NCBI GenBank assembly: GCA_021234155.1
Contig: JAJEKV010000004.1
Location: forward strand, 13,420,716-13,484,715
Length of the DNA: 64,000 nt
From: Isoetes taiwanensis
Taxonomy: Eukaryota > Streptophyta > Lycopodiopsida > Isoetales > Isoetaceae
Direction of reading: 5' to 3'
In this document: positions 45,052 through 58,075 of the stretch, piece after piece
Layout of the letters: each line of letters opens with the position of its first letter
How positions within the stretch are numbered: position 1 is the first letter of the stretch
Program-made: the position numbers and the translations under genes
Notes under the pieces: generated by a model
Databases searched by the model: none
Seen by the model: only the letters and a program-made list of their open reading frames with translations
What the model was told of the DNA's origin: nothing

Positions 45052-47653
45052 TTAGTCTTTCTTTCTGTGACCACCCAAATATGTCTTCAATCGAGAAAAG
45101 AACTTAATTTTGTTCTTCCTCTTTTCTGTCAAAAACTGTTGTCTCTCAATGGGTGGTGGAAACCTTATTTGAAGAACTTGAGCAAGAGATTCTGTATGTT
45201 CTGACTTTTCAGTATGTTGCGACTTTTCCTTATGCTGCAACTTTTCTGTATGTTCTATTTTCTGCGTTGGAGGTGCTACTGTTCCATTCTGCACAGGACT
45301 GCTTGCAGCAGCAGCTGCTGCTGCTGCAAAAGCTTGGGCAGTCTTGCGACGCTGTTCATTCTCAGCCCCTGCTGCTGCTAAAGCTTGGGCAGTCTTACGG
45401 CGCTGTTCATTTTCAGCTCTCCACCTCCTCAGCTCACCTTCCACTGCAGATTTTGCTGCCTCAGCAGCAATTGCCCTGTCCAGTGCCTGTTGCGCTGCAT
45501 GTTGACTAGCCTCAATCTCAGCTCTTGCCAGTTCAAGTTGTTTGAGAAGCTCCCGCTCAGAAGACTTCACAGAATCCACCTCTGCCATTGCTGCAATTAT
45601 CCTGTTATGTGCTGTATCCTCTGTTTCATGCAACTTCATGTTTAGTGCATCAATTTGCCTATCCTCAGATGCATCACCCATATGTGAGGCATGTGTTCTG
45701 TGTCTTAATAACTTGATCTCTTCCAGAGCTTTGGCTTCTGACATCTCAGCTATTTTAGCTTCTTCTAAGGCTGCAAGAAGATTTTTCTCTGCTATCTCTG
45801 TAGCAGCATTAGCTTTATCTATATCCACATGCGCATTGGCAATTTCCGTATTAGCCGCATCAGCCACCACTTTGGCCTCAATACATTCAGCATTGACCTG
45901 TTCAAGCGCAGCATTCAGACCTGATAAAGACTCCTTAAGTCTCTCTTCGTTGGCGACATAATGAGCAAGTTCTTCTTTCACTCTATGCAGTTCAGCATCT
46001 GTGACAGCAGTAGCAGTCATAGCATTAGATTCACGTTCCTTCAAGGCTGCTAAATCTGCTTTAGTGCTGGCTAATTCAGCCCTTAGAAAATCTATGGTAG
46101 CTAAAAGTGCTGGTTTCTCCTCCTCAGCCTCCTTAAGTTTACATTTAATTTCCTCCAATTCCCTGGTAGAATGATCGGTCTGAAGCAGTGAATTTGACTC
46201 CGCCTCTTTACTCCGCTGAATTTCTGCCACTGTCTTCTGGAGCTTTTCTTTTATTTCAGCAACTTCATTGAATAACTTGTTATTAGTAGCTTTTGTTTCA
46301 TTAAGCTCCTTTTGCAAGAGCTCCTTGCAACGACTTGTTTCAAAGATCTGTCCTTCAAGTTCATTAAGAACTCCAAAACTGGTCATCAGATGATCAGCTT
46401 CCCTTCTGATGTTCATCACTTGGATACTTGCAAGATCACTTCCACATTCATCTGCTTCATGTGTACGACTTTCCTTCTCCTTCACTAACTCGTCAAGTCG
46501 TCTTGATGCTATTTCTGCAGCTGTTTCTGCCTCTTCAACTTGTTTACTAGCAGTTGCTTTTGCATATATATATGCTTGGATGTCTCCTTTTAGTCTGTCA
46601 ATCTCACTCTTTGCTGCTTCTAAATCAGTTAAAACTATTACATGTTGCTCCTTTACTTTCTGGAGTTCTATTTGCCAGCTACTCTCCGCATCCTCGACTT
46701 GAGAACAACTTTTACGCGGGGCATCAGCTGACTGCTCATAATTCTTAGTTACTTCTTCTAGCCGATTTCTTGTCTCCATTAGTTCCTGCAGTGCATGAGC
46801 CTTGGCGATCTCTGCCTCTGCTAGCTGCTCTTTTAACTTCTCTAACTCTTCAATAGCATGTTGGCGTTGTTTTTCGACAGCAAGTCGTTTCTGAAAGGAG
46901 GAATGATGAATTGACCATCAATATAAATGCCAGTTAAAGAGAACAGAAAAATGCAGTACATACCTCGGCACTCTTGATTTTGAGTGCTTGTAAATCGGCT
47001 TTGCCTCCAAACAATGTCACAGCTTCTTTCACGTGCTCATATGGTAATGTAGTATCAATTTCGCCTCTCTTGGATGGGGATGGTGAAGGTGATTGTATTG
47101 GAGTTTCAACATCTTCTTGCTTGCAAGATAGAAGTAGCACTGAACCAGTGTTAGGGTCTTCCTTGGGGGGTTCTGAAAACGTTGTAAATGCTTCCCCATC
47201 TTCTTCGAAACCGCACAAAGCAGATGCCTCCTTTAGCAGTGGGCCACTGTTCCCGTCTTCTTTAGGGGATTTTGCAGTTATTACCAAAACCTCTTTTCCA
47301 ACTTCATTTGAGACTTCTCTTGCAAGTGGATTTAATGACGATAGAACAGTCTCCGAATCTTGTAAAGATAACTTTCTTTCTTGCTCAACTACTGGCAGAA
47401 CTGGTGACATGGTTAAGCTTCCAGGCACTGGTGTATTTGATTCCTCTTTCTTGCAACTAGCTAATTGCTCCTTTTCATCAAGATCCATACTTGGTGACGA
47501 CACTGACAAACGGGTCTTTAATTTGTCTTCTTTGGAATCAGCTGGCGGTAAACCATCCTCCTGCAGTACACCATCTGGCCTGTCCCCATTAGCTGATGAC
47601 AAATTTGTGTTGTTGTCTTCATCCTTGACTGCATTTGCGCTATTACTTTCCAT
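45052..47653 (-). CDS. WEB-family coiled-coil protein (WEMBL domain, WEB1-like)
   Basis: Two coding exons, 47653-46964 and 46890-45052, join in phase 0 (GTATGT donor, TTTCAG acceptor) into 842 residues. The acidic, Ser-rich N-terminus leads to the family signature YEHVKEAVTLFGGKADL (about residues 206-222), where a WEB protein starts its long coiled coil. The coiled coil runs from about 225 to 740 with dense Glu/Lys heptads. Arabidopsis WEB1 (807 residues) acts with PMI2 in chloroplast photorelocation through actin. The tail has a tandem copy of AENEQRRKTAQA (about 45325-45420 in DNA) and an HTEK/HKEK-type repeat. A 5' leader intron at about 47665-48100 is suggested by GTATTA and an acceptor. 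Which WEB subtype this is cannot be told. Confidence 0.85.
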
Positions 47654-48520
47654 AGTAATAGAAACTGGATATGATAATGTAAAATAAGCATTAGGTACTA
47701 TTTCATTCAGATGGCATCAAAAAGAGACTATTTGAATATATGTCTGCTACATATATTTGATAGTAAGATTACATTGGAAACTCAAGCCATCATTAAGAGA
47801 ACCAAGATTATTAGCCTTAATTTTATTATGCTACCCTTTCAAACCCTGAATGGCACTGATATAAAGAATGATATAGGACCTTACAGTCACATATAGATGC
47901 ATTTCTTAGCTGTTTTATACATATCTACTAATATGACACCAATTAAATCTTATATTATTCTCACAAGATTTGTAGACCACATTAAAGGAACTCTAAGGCA
48001 AAGTTACAGTCATATAGACATCTTGCTAAGAACACAAAGTGCAAAAAGAATATACCTTTTCAATAATAATGAATATTACGCTGCTAGAATGGAGTAATAC
48101 CTGAAATGTGCTCCTTTAGTTCGTCATGTCATATAATCAAGAGCTCCTCTTACAAATGCTATGATAAAGAAGAGAGGACCGATCTCAGGCGCAGCTGGAA
48201 GAACCGGCCCTTAAAACGGCCAGTGTCATTTTTAGGCATCCACTAGTAGATAACAATGCGTTAAAGAAGACGCTTTGAACAACTTGTGCAGCTCATAATT
48301 CTGTATAGCAAATCCAACTGAGAAACAGAGCCCAGCTGAGAAAGGTGAGAAAATATACTGGCCGACAAATGCGGTAGAACAGGAAAGCCCAAAATCGTGA
48401 CGAGCTACAAACTAACAAGCACGACCCAGCTTCTGAAATTCTCCGATTATTCTCTTGCCCCTTGATTTGCTGCAGCGGCATCATGAGTAGATGCCTCTCT
48501 GCTGCCTTTCTACCTCTGTA
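47654..48520 (-). other. 5' leader and upstream region of the WEB gene
   Basis: A minus-strand splice pair (donor at 48100, acceptor at 47665-47666) would remove about 436 bases of leader. Upstream sequence to about 48500 may be the first, non-coding exon and promoter. The exact transcription start is not seen. Confidence 0.35.
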
Positions 48521-51470
48521 ATAATCTGCCCCAAATTTTGACCAAAATGCGGATAATTTTGCCCTGGTTCAGTAGCTACTCTTTTAATCTTTACCCCGTT
48601 TAAATAAAGATGTCATCTCAGGAAAGCTGGGCCCGGCTGGGGCTCTGATTTGTGTCAGAAATTTACACCGTTGGCTGGGCCCTTCTCTTCTCTGCATGAG
48701 CATGCGTGAAATAGTCTGATGTTGTCCCTTTCAACTGGGTTAGGGTTCTAGGTCTGCTCTTTGTTTTAATTGACTGAAAACTTGGACACCACTCCCTGAC
48801 AAAAATATATAAGGCCTTGATTTGATGGTAAGAATCTATGCTTCAAATTTTTAATTAATTGTCTTTCATTTGGGATGCTCAATTCAAAAATTCTGGTCCT
48901 CCTCATATGGCCCATTGTTGTAAAAGTCTTTTATTATTTCTCGGAAATAGCCATCTTTACCTAGGAATCTCAGGTATTATCACGCAACTTATCTTTCTTA
49001 AGATAATGATCTAGGTCCCCCTGAACATCCAGAAGAAATTCTCAGGCACACATTGCAGGAGTTCTATATCCGTGTTGCTTTGCATTAATTTGTTATGGTC
49101 ATAACACCTGCCAGGAAGGATGTTATGGTCATAACATTGTTTCTTGGACAGACAATAACAGGATCAACACATGAACGGAGAAGATCGATAGTTGTGGCTT
49201 CACAAGTGCTTCTTGCTGCAGGTTGGGTCGCAAGCATTCAAGTTGCTCATCCTGGAACAACGGAATTGTAGTTATTTTGTTGCCTCAACATCCTTCGCAA
49301 AATGACTCGGCCCATGACGTTAAGGCTGATAACGCCTCTACCCCAACATTATGGCCCAGGCAGCCCTGGTGGTCATATGGCTAGACCCTCGGACGTATTG
49401 CCATACAGCTTCAACATTTCCTGGCAACATGGCCAGCTCTGCCATTTGTCCTAGACCATAATACCTCATCAGAGGAGGTTATCTAGCTCATGTCTATTGG
49501 GGAACAAAACATTAAGTCTAGAACAAATATGTCTCACATTCGAGGCACTCCAGAGTCGCATCCAATGTAAAGTGATTAGGGTTAGAACTGAATAAAGCAA
49601 TGACGCTTTGGTGTGTGCATCACATGTTTAATCGAATGTTGCCATGTGGCATTACGTAAAAATTTATTCTCCTCCTCCCCCTCCCTGCCCCTCTCTCCCT
49701 CTGCCACTCTCCCTCTTCCTCCCCCCTCCCCCCTCTCAAGAATTTCAATTTATTTTTATAAAAGAAATATCAAATAATTTTCATCCAATCACATATTTCG
49801 ACCTTGAGAATACAAAACTTATTCATAAGAGCCCTTCACACTTCAACAAAAATCAACAACTTTCTTGCACCACACTACTAGATTGGAAAATAAATCATAA
49901 GCATTCACTTATGTCTTTCATTTGTTTCTTTACACCAATAGGCTTGCTTTACATAATGTATATGCGAATCAGCCAAGGGAATCTGCAAATCTGTTACAGT
50001 CCCTAAATTTTGTAAAGCATTAAACTATTACAACGACTTAAGCCCCATTCTTTTTCTTGGTTAACCCCACATCGGTCGGGTCTCACTAAGTTGTTTGTTA
50101 AGCACATGAAATCGACCACCTATCTTCTCGTGGACCAGCAATGTGCACATGTTCCTTCCGAAAACAAAACTAGGAGAGAGTATTCCGGTTACTACACCCA
50201 AACATTATCGAAGTTAGAAAAAAATGGTAGCTAAACAAGGGGGGTCAGATAAGCTATAAAACACTCTACCCTTCACCCATTATTTTCAGTAATGAATGGA
50301 TTCTAGATTAAATCTAGAACTTAAACTTCAAACTCTATTATTAAAATCTCTAAATGGTTATTGTTACAGGCTGTTCACTACCTCCCAGTAGAAATAAATA
50401 CGAAATTTCGTGTATCAAATACGAAGCAATTTATAAACCATTGCTCAAAACTACATCCTACAAAGTTATATAAACGAAATTGACATGCAGGGTATACACC
50501 ATTGTTACAGCCAAAAAGCAAGCACATCATACCCAGTGTCTTTTCAAAATGTTTACACAATAGAACTGGCACTATGTGTCTATAGATGTGCTGCCTTACC
50601 ATGCAGCATATAGTATCAACAATAAAAACTATGAAAAGGTTATCTAGCAATCACGTTACTACTTTGATATAAAATATTTCAAAGAAGCTATAGACACACA
50701 CCAGATAAGCTAAACATGTCTCAATCCTTTATTTTAAGCCTTATTGTTAAATCCAGCAAATATACTTTTGGCCTTTATTTGAAATATTTATACATCAAAA
50801 GGACATACATCTAAATATGCTATTGAAGTCGTCTAAATCTTTTGCAGAGGCCATGCATTCATCACCTGTTTAAGCTCTATGACTTTTATTATCATAGAAC
50901 AAGAGTTTTAATCACTTAAACAAATATGTATTTGGTTTTCTTGTACTTCTAGAACCACCATTATGGAACAAACAAGATCACTCCATTAATTTGACATAAG
51001 GGGCTCATTAATGACCATAGTATTGAAGTATTACATTACTGTGAACCAACAAAGCACATTACATCCAAATGCCGTTAACATGCAACATATTCCAAATCTT
51101 TTAGGCCAACACTATTTTTGCTATTTAAACAAGGAGCTATTTGAACGAGGAGGTTAAGTAAAACCTATATTTGTTTGTTAGCAAAGAGCACTCTTATCTA
51201 TCACATGTAATTTTTATTGGCAAGATGCCTTTCAAATTTCGCAGCGACACGTCTACATTTTAGCATATTCTGTGTTTCGGGGGGCAAAAAATAGCATTGT
51301 TTCGAGAAAACAAAAATAAAAAGAAAGACGCAGCCAACAACGCCATGTTTTTACTCTGTCCGATTCTGTCTCGCCCAATTCCGAAGGCGTATTTGCCAGA
51401 CCGACATCGGGAAGATCTTCCGCTGCAAGATTGAGGCAGTCTTCTGATGAATGCAAGTTCTGGCATGGTG
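48521..51470. other. Intergenic; decayed coding-like stretch at 49.1-49.6 kb
   Basis: Plus-strand frames near 49120-49570 read protein-like for about 45 and then 90 codons (ITGSTHERRRSIVVASQVLL; LPQHPSQNDSAHDVKADN) with two stops. I do not recognise a family. Two 16-base palindromic words lie 30 bases apart at 49091 and 49121. The 50.0-51.2 kb part is AT-rich with nothing supported. Confidence 0.3.
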
Positions 51471-51748
51471 ATTTTGGCTTCAGATTTTCCTAGCCCTGTC
51501 GTGGCTGGCTGTTCAACCGCCGTTTTGCAAGGGTAGGGTTTCTATGGTTTTTTTTTTAGTCAAGCTCTGAACTTTGAAATGGCCGTGCCTATTGAAATTC
51601 TGCTCTTTTGAGAGCACCGGACCTTGGTAGAATATGGTGAGAGGAGCAGTGCGAACTTCAGAGCTTTCCTGATGGCTTAAGAATGCTGCATAATTTTGCA
51701 GGATAGTAAAATGAAAATTCTGTAGGTTCTTTTGTGTCCTGAACATCT

Positions 51749-52508
51749 ATGGCAGCAGGAGGTGCATTTGGAGGAAACAGAGGATTACAGCCAGTAGCAC
51801 CAGAGAAGGGCGTTTTTCCCCTTGATCACTTCCAAGAATGTCGTCAGGTATGCATTTTCTAGTTATGTTTCGTTATTTTCCAGTTGGATTTTCCTTTATT
51901 TCCTTATATTTTTCTGGTGCCTTAGGATAGGCAATGCAGGCCTATATGCAATGCCTGAAAGAGAACAAAAACAATTCTGAAGCATGTCGTCAATTCTCTA
52001 AAGCATACCTTGAATGCCGCATGGAAAAGTAAGCTTTTATCACTTTCTTGCAATGGAAAAGAAGCTTTCATGGATGGCTAAAAAAGCCTTGAAGTCTTGC
52101 TTGTTGAGCTCTTCTGTGCTTGATTTGTGTGCTTCAGTGCATTCTTATGTATTGGGGCAGGCTATGGATGAATGCAAAATATGCTACCTGACTGTAAAAC
52201 CCAAGTCCCATAATCATCATGGCCATTATTAAGGCTGCCCCATATCAAGTAGGAAACTGTTTCACTCATAGCATAGGTTTGCTCAGCCCACTTACTTTTG
52301 TAGTGTAACTCGGTAGTTGCAAGCATAATTCGATTGCTACTAAGTTGTGTTTATTACAGATATGTGTAATGTCAAAAAACACTTCTCACTCCACAGTTTT
52401 TGTAGGAATCTCATGCGCAAGCAGGACTTATCTGAACTTGGTTTCAAGGATCAAGAACATGCTGCAAATGCTGAAGATGCCAGAAAAAGACCTCTAGATA
52501 ATTCCTAA
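51749..52508 (+). CDS. COX19: COX19-like cytochrome c oxidase assembly factor
   Basis: Three small exons, 51749-51847, 51931-52028 and 52406-52508, join in phase to 99 residues. It starts MAAGGAFGGNRGLQPV and continues EKGVFPLDHFQEC, the plant COX19 N-terminus. Two CX9C motifs follow, at residues 31-41 and about 50-60, then MEKNLMRKQDLSELGF, the family's C-terminal signature. COX19 is a small soluble protein of the mitochondrial intermembrane space, imported by Mia40-type oxidation, that helps COX11 deliver copper to cytochrome c oxidase. No exon is long enough to stand out alone. The exon-2 acceptor is set at 51930, because it alone restores nine residues between the first two cysteines. All expected cysteines are present. 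Confidence 0.9.
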
Positions 52509-53683
52509 AATGGTATCAATGTGCATGTCTTCTGTTTGTTCTTTGCGTCTTAATTGTTGAGGGCTTAAGCCCTTATGTAAGACGAATAAAAAAAGGGTTG
52601 GCAAAAGATACCAGCAGCATTGGGAAATGCTCTGTTTTAGTTATTCATGCCATATCTTTGGGCAAGCTTTTGGTGCCCCTCTTGGAAGGTAACAAAAAAT
52701 GAAGCAATATGTTGTTCCAACAATTAGAATAGTCTGGGACTTACTAATGCATGCTTTGTCAAGAAAAGATACTATAGTATGTTAATATGCGTAAGCCATT
52801 CTTATTGGTGATGAGCATTTAAAAGCATATTATTGGCAATGCAAATTGTGCATGCTTATGTGCATCTTCTGACATTGAAGTTTTAAAAAGAACCGGGAAA
52901 GGCAAGCATGTTAAAGTATGTCGTCAAAATGTTTCTACTTTGTTAGACCATTGCTGCTTGGACCTTTTTTATTCCGTGCTCAATTACAGTACGAAAGGTA
53001 GGTTATTTAAACACTGCAGTTGGTTGGCTTTAATTGGTCTAGATTCCACTGATTTATGTATCTCCCGGTAAAAACTAGGGTAGATCAAGACCACTGTTGC
53101 GTTCCACATTCCATTGCACTTTGTAGATTAAAGCTTTGCTTATCTGGCACTTTGTAGATCGAAGCTTTGCTTATCCTAGCTAGAAGATTATTATGAAACT
53201 AGGCAGGGTAGGCTATAGGGATCTCGTTTGTCCTCCATGCAGGGAACTTTCACCTAGATTTCAGATTGCAATGGAATCCCTCCGTTGCTGGGACTGTTTT
53301 ACAGTCAAGTAGAATATTTTGATGCACACGAATCAAACACACAAGAACAACACAAGCAAGACTCTAAGGCTTCTTTGCGCGTCGCCTTGTTTCCATCTCA
53401 GGAATGTCCCCTAAATGGACATTCCTGTATAGATAATATAATTATATAACAAAATACTAGCACAACACACCTAGGAATAGAACAAGAGACCAAATTTTGT
53501 AGATGAATTTGGTATTCGAAAAGACACGATTTAAATTTATTCGTTGTCCTTTAGATGTTATATTAATCAAGGATGCAAGCCAACATGCACAAATACTATT
53601 AACTGTCGAACCACATTCGAAGCAAGTTTGACGCAACAAGTTGGACGTTCATATCATTTTAAACTAGCACAAACTCGATAAAG
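52509..53683. other. 3' flank of COX19 and intergenic region
   Basis: No further gene seen. A short direct repeat 'gcactttgtagatyaaagctttgcttatc' (in part) occurs at about 53120 and 53151. Confidence 0.4.
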
Positions 53684-53728
53684 AGAAATGTTCGCGGCGG
53701 CCTTGGCCGCCGCGATAAATTTCTTGTA
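53684..53728 (-). repeat. GC-rich hairpin module, copy 2
   Basis: The same sequence as 30052-30096 on the opposite strand, identical by eye over about 45 bases. The central bases are TT on the plus strand. Confidence 0.8.
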
Positions 53729-56700
53729 TATCTAAGACTAATACCATTATATCGAATCATATTAGCAAATATATCGTGTATAAAGGCAATACTTCACTAT
53801 CCACAGCCACGAATCCAGCTTACGCACAAATAGCTTTACCATCATTTGGTTTCTTGTTGAAGCCATTGCTATCGAATTTTTCGAAGGGACTCCACCATCG
53901 TTTAGCCCCTTGTCTTCTCGCCAGGCCCTCTCATATACATATCCTTAGGCATGACGAAATTATGAAAGAGAATATAAATCCAAGGAATAAATTATTAATC
54001 CCATATTTCTTATTAGCCATGATGACTTTAGCTAAACTTGTCCGAAGCTAGTCCCAAAACCTTCTGTGATTTAGGTAAACTCTATAAATTTTCCCTCTCA
54101 TACTTTCTAGTATTCAGCTAAAATAACCAAAATTCATCCCAAAATTTTATATGGTGTGGGCACGAAAGTTAAGCTAACAGCAATAGACTTTTTTCCAATT
54201 TCATTTACTTTCAATACATATATAAGGCAGTTTCCTTTTATGTTTGAAGGTAATATTTCTGCCCCAGGAAAAAGCATGCGCACAACACGTGTCCTATAAA
54301 AATAAAAAAAATAAGATAAAAAACTGAATGGAACGTATGTGTGACGTCATCATGGAGCTTGCAACTGGCTGGATTTAGAATCGACTGCATCGAATTACAG
54401 GACAAGCGTCCTTCCTTCCTCTGCAAGCAATCTTTTCTGCTATGGCGATGGGCTTATCCTTCCAAGCTTCAACAAATCGCTTCCAAGATTCAGAAATGCG
54501 CTGATGCTTGGTTTCGGCAGTGCTGGGTCTGGCTATGGCGATGGGCTTCTGCTTCCAAGCTTCAGCAAATCGCTTAGAAAATAAGAAATAGGTCAAGAAA
54601 ATGGGATCTGGAGGCACTCCTTTGCCACACATCCGTTGGTAAATTCGGAAGCCAAGGCTGCGATTCTGGTCCCAGCCATAGCCAGATTCTTTTATTTTGT
54701 TATTCGATGCAAGCATTTGCATCTGAAGTTTTTCCTCAAGAAACTTTGTCTGCTTTTTTTCGTGTGTATGCAGGCAGGACGGGAAACTCGGATATGAGAT
54801 TTTCTCCGAGATTCACGAAGCAGAGGTTTTGGTTGCCATGTTTTGTGGCTTTGAGTTTCTGGCATTTTGGTATATCTATCATAAAGGGGTTCTCGGGGTC
54901 ATTCTATCTCTGAATAGCCTGTTATCTTGGAACGGAGTCTTGGCACCTCCAAATGCCTTGCAGGTTCTCACATCAAACCTGTTTCATGCATACTAAGTTA
55001 GATATATGCGTAGAAATGAGCTTTTATTTTGTTGGAGGTTATATGGAGCAAAGCAAAATTAAAGATTCAGTTTTTGTACCATTTATTCCCATTTCATATT
55101 TGATGTTAGGCTGTAATATATTAGGTTGCACTTAGAATTTATTTTTGAAACTAAAAGATGGCAGTCTTGCATGCACCGTGTTCGTGGGGATGAAGCTTCA
55201 GATTCGTCACTTTAGTATGAATAGGTATCAATACTTCTGAAAGTTGGCACTACACTACACAGTTTGGGGTTGAAAACGCACAGTAAGCATAGGGTCAGGC
55301 GTGCTATTCCTTGTCACAAAATTCAATGGATTTATCAAATGGTTGTTATGAAGGGACTGTCCTAGTTTGAAGCTGAGACAAATGGACAGATGCCTTCACT
55401 TTTTTCAGGAGATGAAGGTACATTCTTTTTTCGAAACAAAACATTGGGCTATATCTATAATGTTGTGCAATCTAGATAGAGGTTATGCGTATCGATAAAT
55501 ATTTATATTATAATTTTTGTCTTGAAGCTTTTCCTGTGAACAAGCCATAAGCGCAATATGAACAGGTCAACTCATCCATGGCAAGTTGTTCAATTTATGA
55601 CATAAGCATTGATCTGCCAAGGGCAAAACCATGGAAAGGCTCTATAGGTAGGCAAAGCTCTTGCTGGCCTAATCTGGGGCAACCGGATGTAGCGTAACCT
55701 TGGCCCTACATCCCCTGCCTCCTCTTTTTGTGAGAAGTCCTGTTTATGACACCAAAATTCATAAGGTATTATCCAGCATTTCTCAAGTATGTGAAATGTT
55801 GTTTCTTCTGTTGTTGTCTTTGGGTAAAATATCCGTACATAAATAGACATGCTTTTTTGTACATGCCGCTTCAACTCCTGCTTTAGCTGGAGCACTTGTG
55901 AAAGGCTTTCCTCTATTAAGTAAAACCGTTCCCAACTCAAATGGATCAGCACAAACAGGTGTAGCCCCAAGTCCAAATGGAACAGGAAAATTAAATGGAG
56001 GCATAAAAATTCTCTGTGATGATGTACATAAAAATATAAAATATAGTGTTTGGGCTGACCTAACAGTAATGTATGGATCTTTAGATTTTAAGAAGAGCAT
56101 GTTTTTTTTTGCAGGATAAATAGAATGGACGGTTTTTTTTAACTGGCATATATCGCAGAGCAATTTCATTATATCATCTTTTGAGAATAATAATATAACA
56201 ATAAGCTTGTTCGACATATTGATCAAGAGGTGGGTTCTCATCCTCATCTACTTCCTCATTTGGTTTGTGGCTTCTAATTTGATCCATTTGGGGGACACCA
56301 CATCGATAAGCAACATTTCAGAGTTCAAAGCTATATGAAAAGAAGTGTGACTTTAACCACAAGATCTTGCTTGAAAAAACACCCCCTGCATATGTATATG
56401 TATACATTATATGAACTACACCGTACATATAACGGTTGGCCTCAATTAAAAGGAAATACAATTAATCTGCACTAAAGCAGGAAACAATTACACCAAACAA
56501 ACTGCACACTGCATTCATTGTTTCCACCAAACGACGCACCTACTGCATAGGTAACAACAAAACATGGCAAAAAATATAACAATCTAGAAGCATCCCCCAT
56601 AATACTACAACAAGTAGCTTAGATTTCAGATGATAGAATAAAGGAGGAGTATCATGATTTGTCCAAGAAACAGGAAACATATATTGTAAGCTACAACGAC

Positions 56701-56892
56701 AAATACAAATCCCCAGGATTTAGAGACGAAGCCCTGCCTCAGAAGGAATTGGGTGCCTTGCTATTGGATGTCAACACGTATGAATAAGGTAATTTTGACG
56801 AGACGTCGTCCATAATAATTTGGCATTGCTTACAGGTATCTTTAAGATAGGGTATCTTTTGCACCAAATCGAACAAAAGATGTGTTCGAACA
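53729..56892. other. Intergenic, with tandem duplication near 54.45 kb
   Basis: An imperfect duplication of about 93 bases begins at 54440 and 54533 (CTATGGCGATGGGCTT...CAAATCGCTT). A plus-strand run near 55855-56030 has a protein-like stretch (KTVPNSNGSAQTGVAPS), unrecognised. No gene supported. Confidence 0.4.
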
Positions 56893-56924
56893 AAAGAACT
56901 GTTCGCCGCCATAAATTTCTTGTA
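56893..56924 (-). repeat. Shortened copy of the hairpin module
   Basis: On the minus strand it reads ACTACAAGAAATTTAT, then GGCGGCGAACAGTTCTTT. Compared with the other two copies the central palindrome is lost. The start is one base from the CACTA end CACTACAAGAAA. Confidence 0.55.
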
Positions 56925-57943
56925 GTTATTATTTATTTTAGTTATTTTCTTTGAGGAAATGTGCTAAAAAATGTCAGTTAACTAAGTCTACGATGCAAAC
57001 TATTCCATGGATGCTATGAAATTACTATTCATATATTTCTTATTACTTAGAATTTATTTACTTAAATTAGCCGAAACTCATTCCAAAAATTTCTATAATC
57101 TAGCTAACGATTACAAATTTTGACTCTCTTCCTTTCTAGCATTTGGCTAAAGAGCTCGAACGAAAAAAAGTCAAAGCGAAAATTATTACTTTTTTTCGCC
57201 ATTTTTTTCCATTCAATTTAGCCAGCATTTTTTGAAAATGTGCTGAAAAATTGCCAAATAGCTAACTTTAGCCCTTAAATTATTCCATGTATAGATCTTG
57301 TGCATTGTTCTCGTAAGCATAGAGAAGCAAACAGAGTACCACAAACATCTGCCCCTAAATGCCATCTATAAATGGATAGTTCATGTGCTGTAGATCGGGA
57401 CAAACATTTGACCCAGCATTGAACCTGAGAGGCGCCATCATATCCAGCAGCTCTGACATTATATTTGGAGATCAATGCTCAGGATCACGCATCATCTTCT
57501 GCCATAAATCTACTCCATCATGTGGTTAGCTCCGAACCAATGTTCTGTCTAAACTAACCACCGTTTTGTCCGAGCTCACACTTTTTTTTTTTTTGCCAGG
57601 ATAATCATGCAATAAACTGAGTGCAGGACTGTGTTCCGGGCATGTTGTTCTTTGAATAGAGCTTGTAATTGGCTTTCTAAATGGTTTATTCCAGTTCAAA
57701 CACTTAGAATTGCCTTGCCAGCCCCCAAAAACACATTCAGGAGAGGAGGAGGTTGAGCATTGATCAAGCAAGATCAATGACATGTAGAAATTATTGCCTT
57801 TTGAGCTTGAAATTGAGCAACGGTGGTTAGCTCAGACATGTGTCCGAGTAACCACATCTCAGAGTAGATTTACAGCCATCCCACCATCTTAGTTACGGAA
57901 ATCCAACCACAGCCATATACATATAGCCCTTGATATTTCAATA

Positions 57944-58075
57944 CACTACAAGAGAATGACAGCTAAACGTCAGAATTATCGTCAGAGAGCCTTGATAAAA
58001 TAGACAACTACCCAAGACCTTATTCCTGACGATTGTATTGACAGGTTTTATCTAACGGTTTAACGTCAGATTTAC
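57944..58075 (+). mobile_element. CACTA transposon end relic
   Basis: CACTACAAGAG at 57944 matches the CACTA terminal inverted repeat. Subterminal hexamers CGTCAG occur at 57968, 57980 and 58064, with the inverted CTGACG at 58026, as in CACTA subterminal arrays. No partner end found. Confidence 0.5.

Noticed and set aside
46974-47687. A 237-codon plus-strand ORF over the WEB gene
   Set aside because: It is the antisense of WEB exon 1. The minus strand has the family signature and phase-matched splicing.
30052-53728. The two hairpin modules as the two ends of one 23.6-kb transposon
   Set aside because: The interval holds host genes and unrelated elements, no transposase is seen, and the flanking bases do not give a clear target duplication. 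Two separate relics are simpler.
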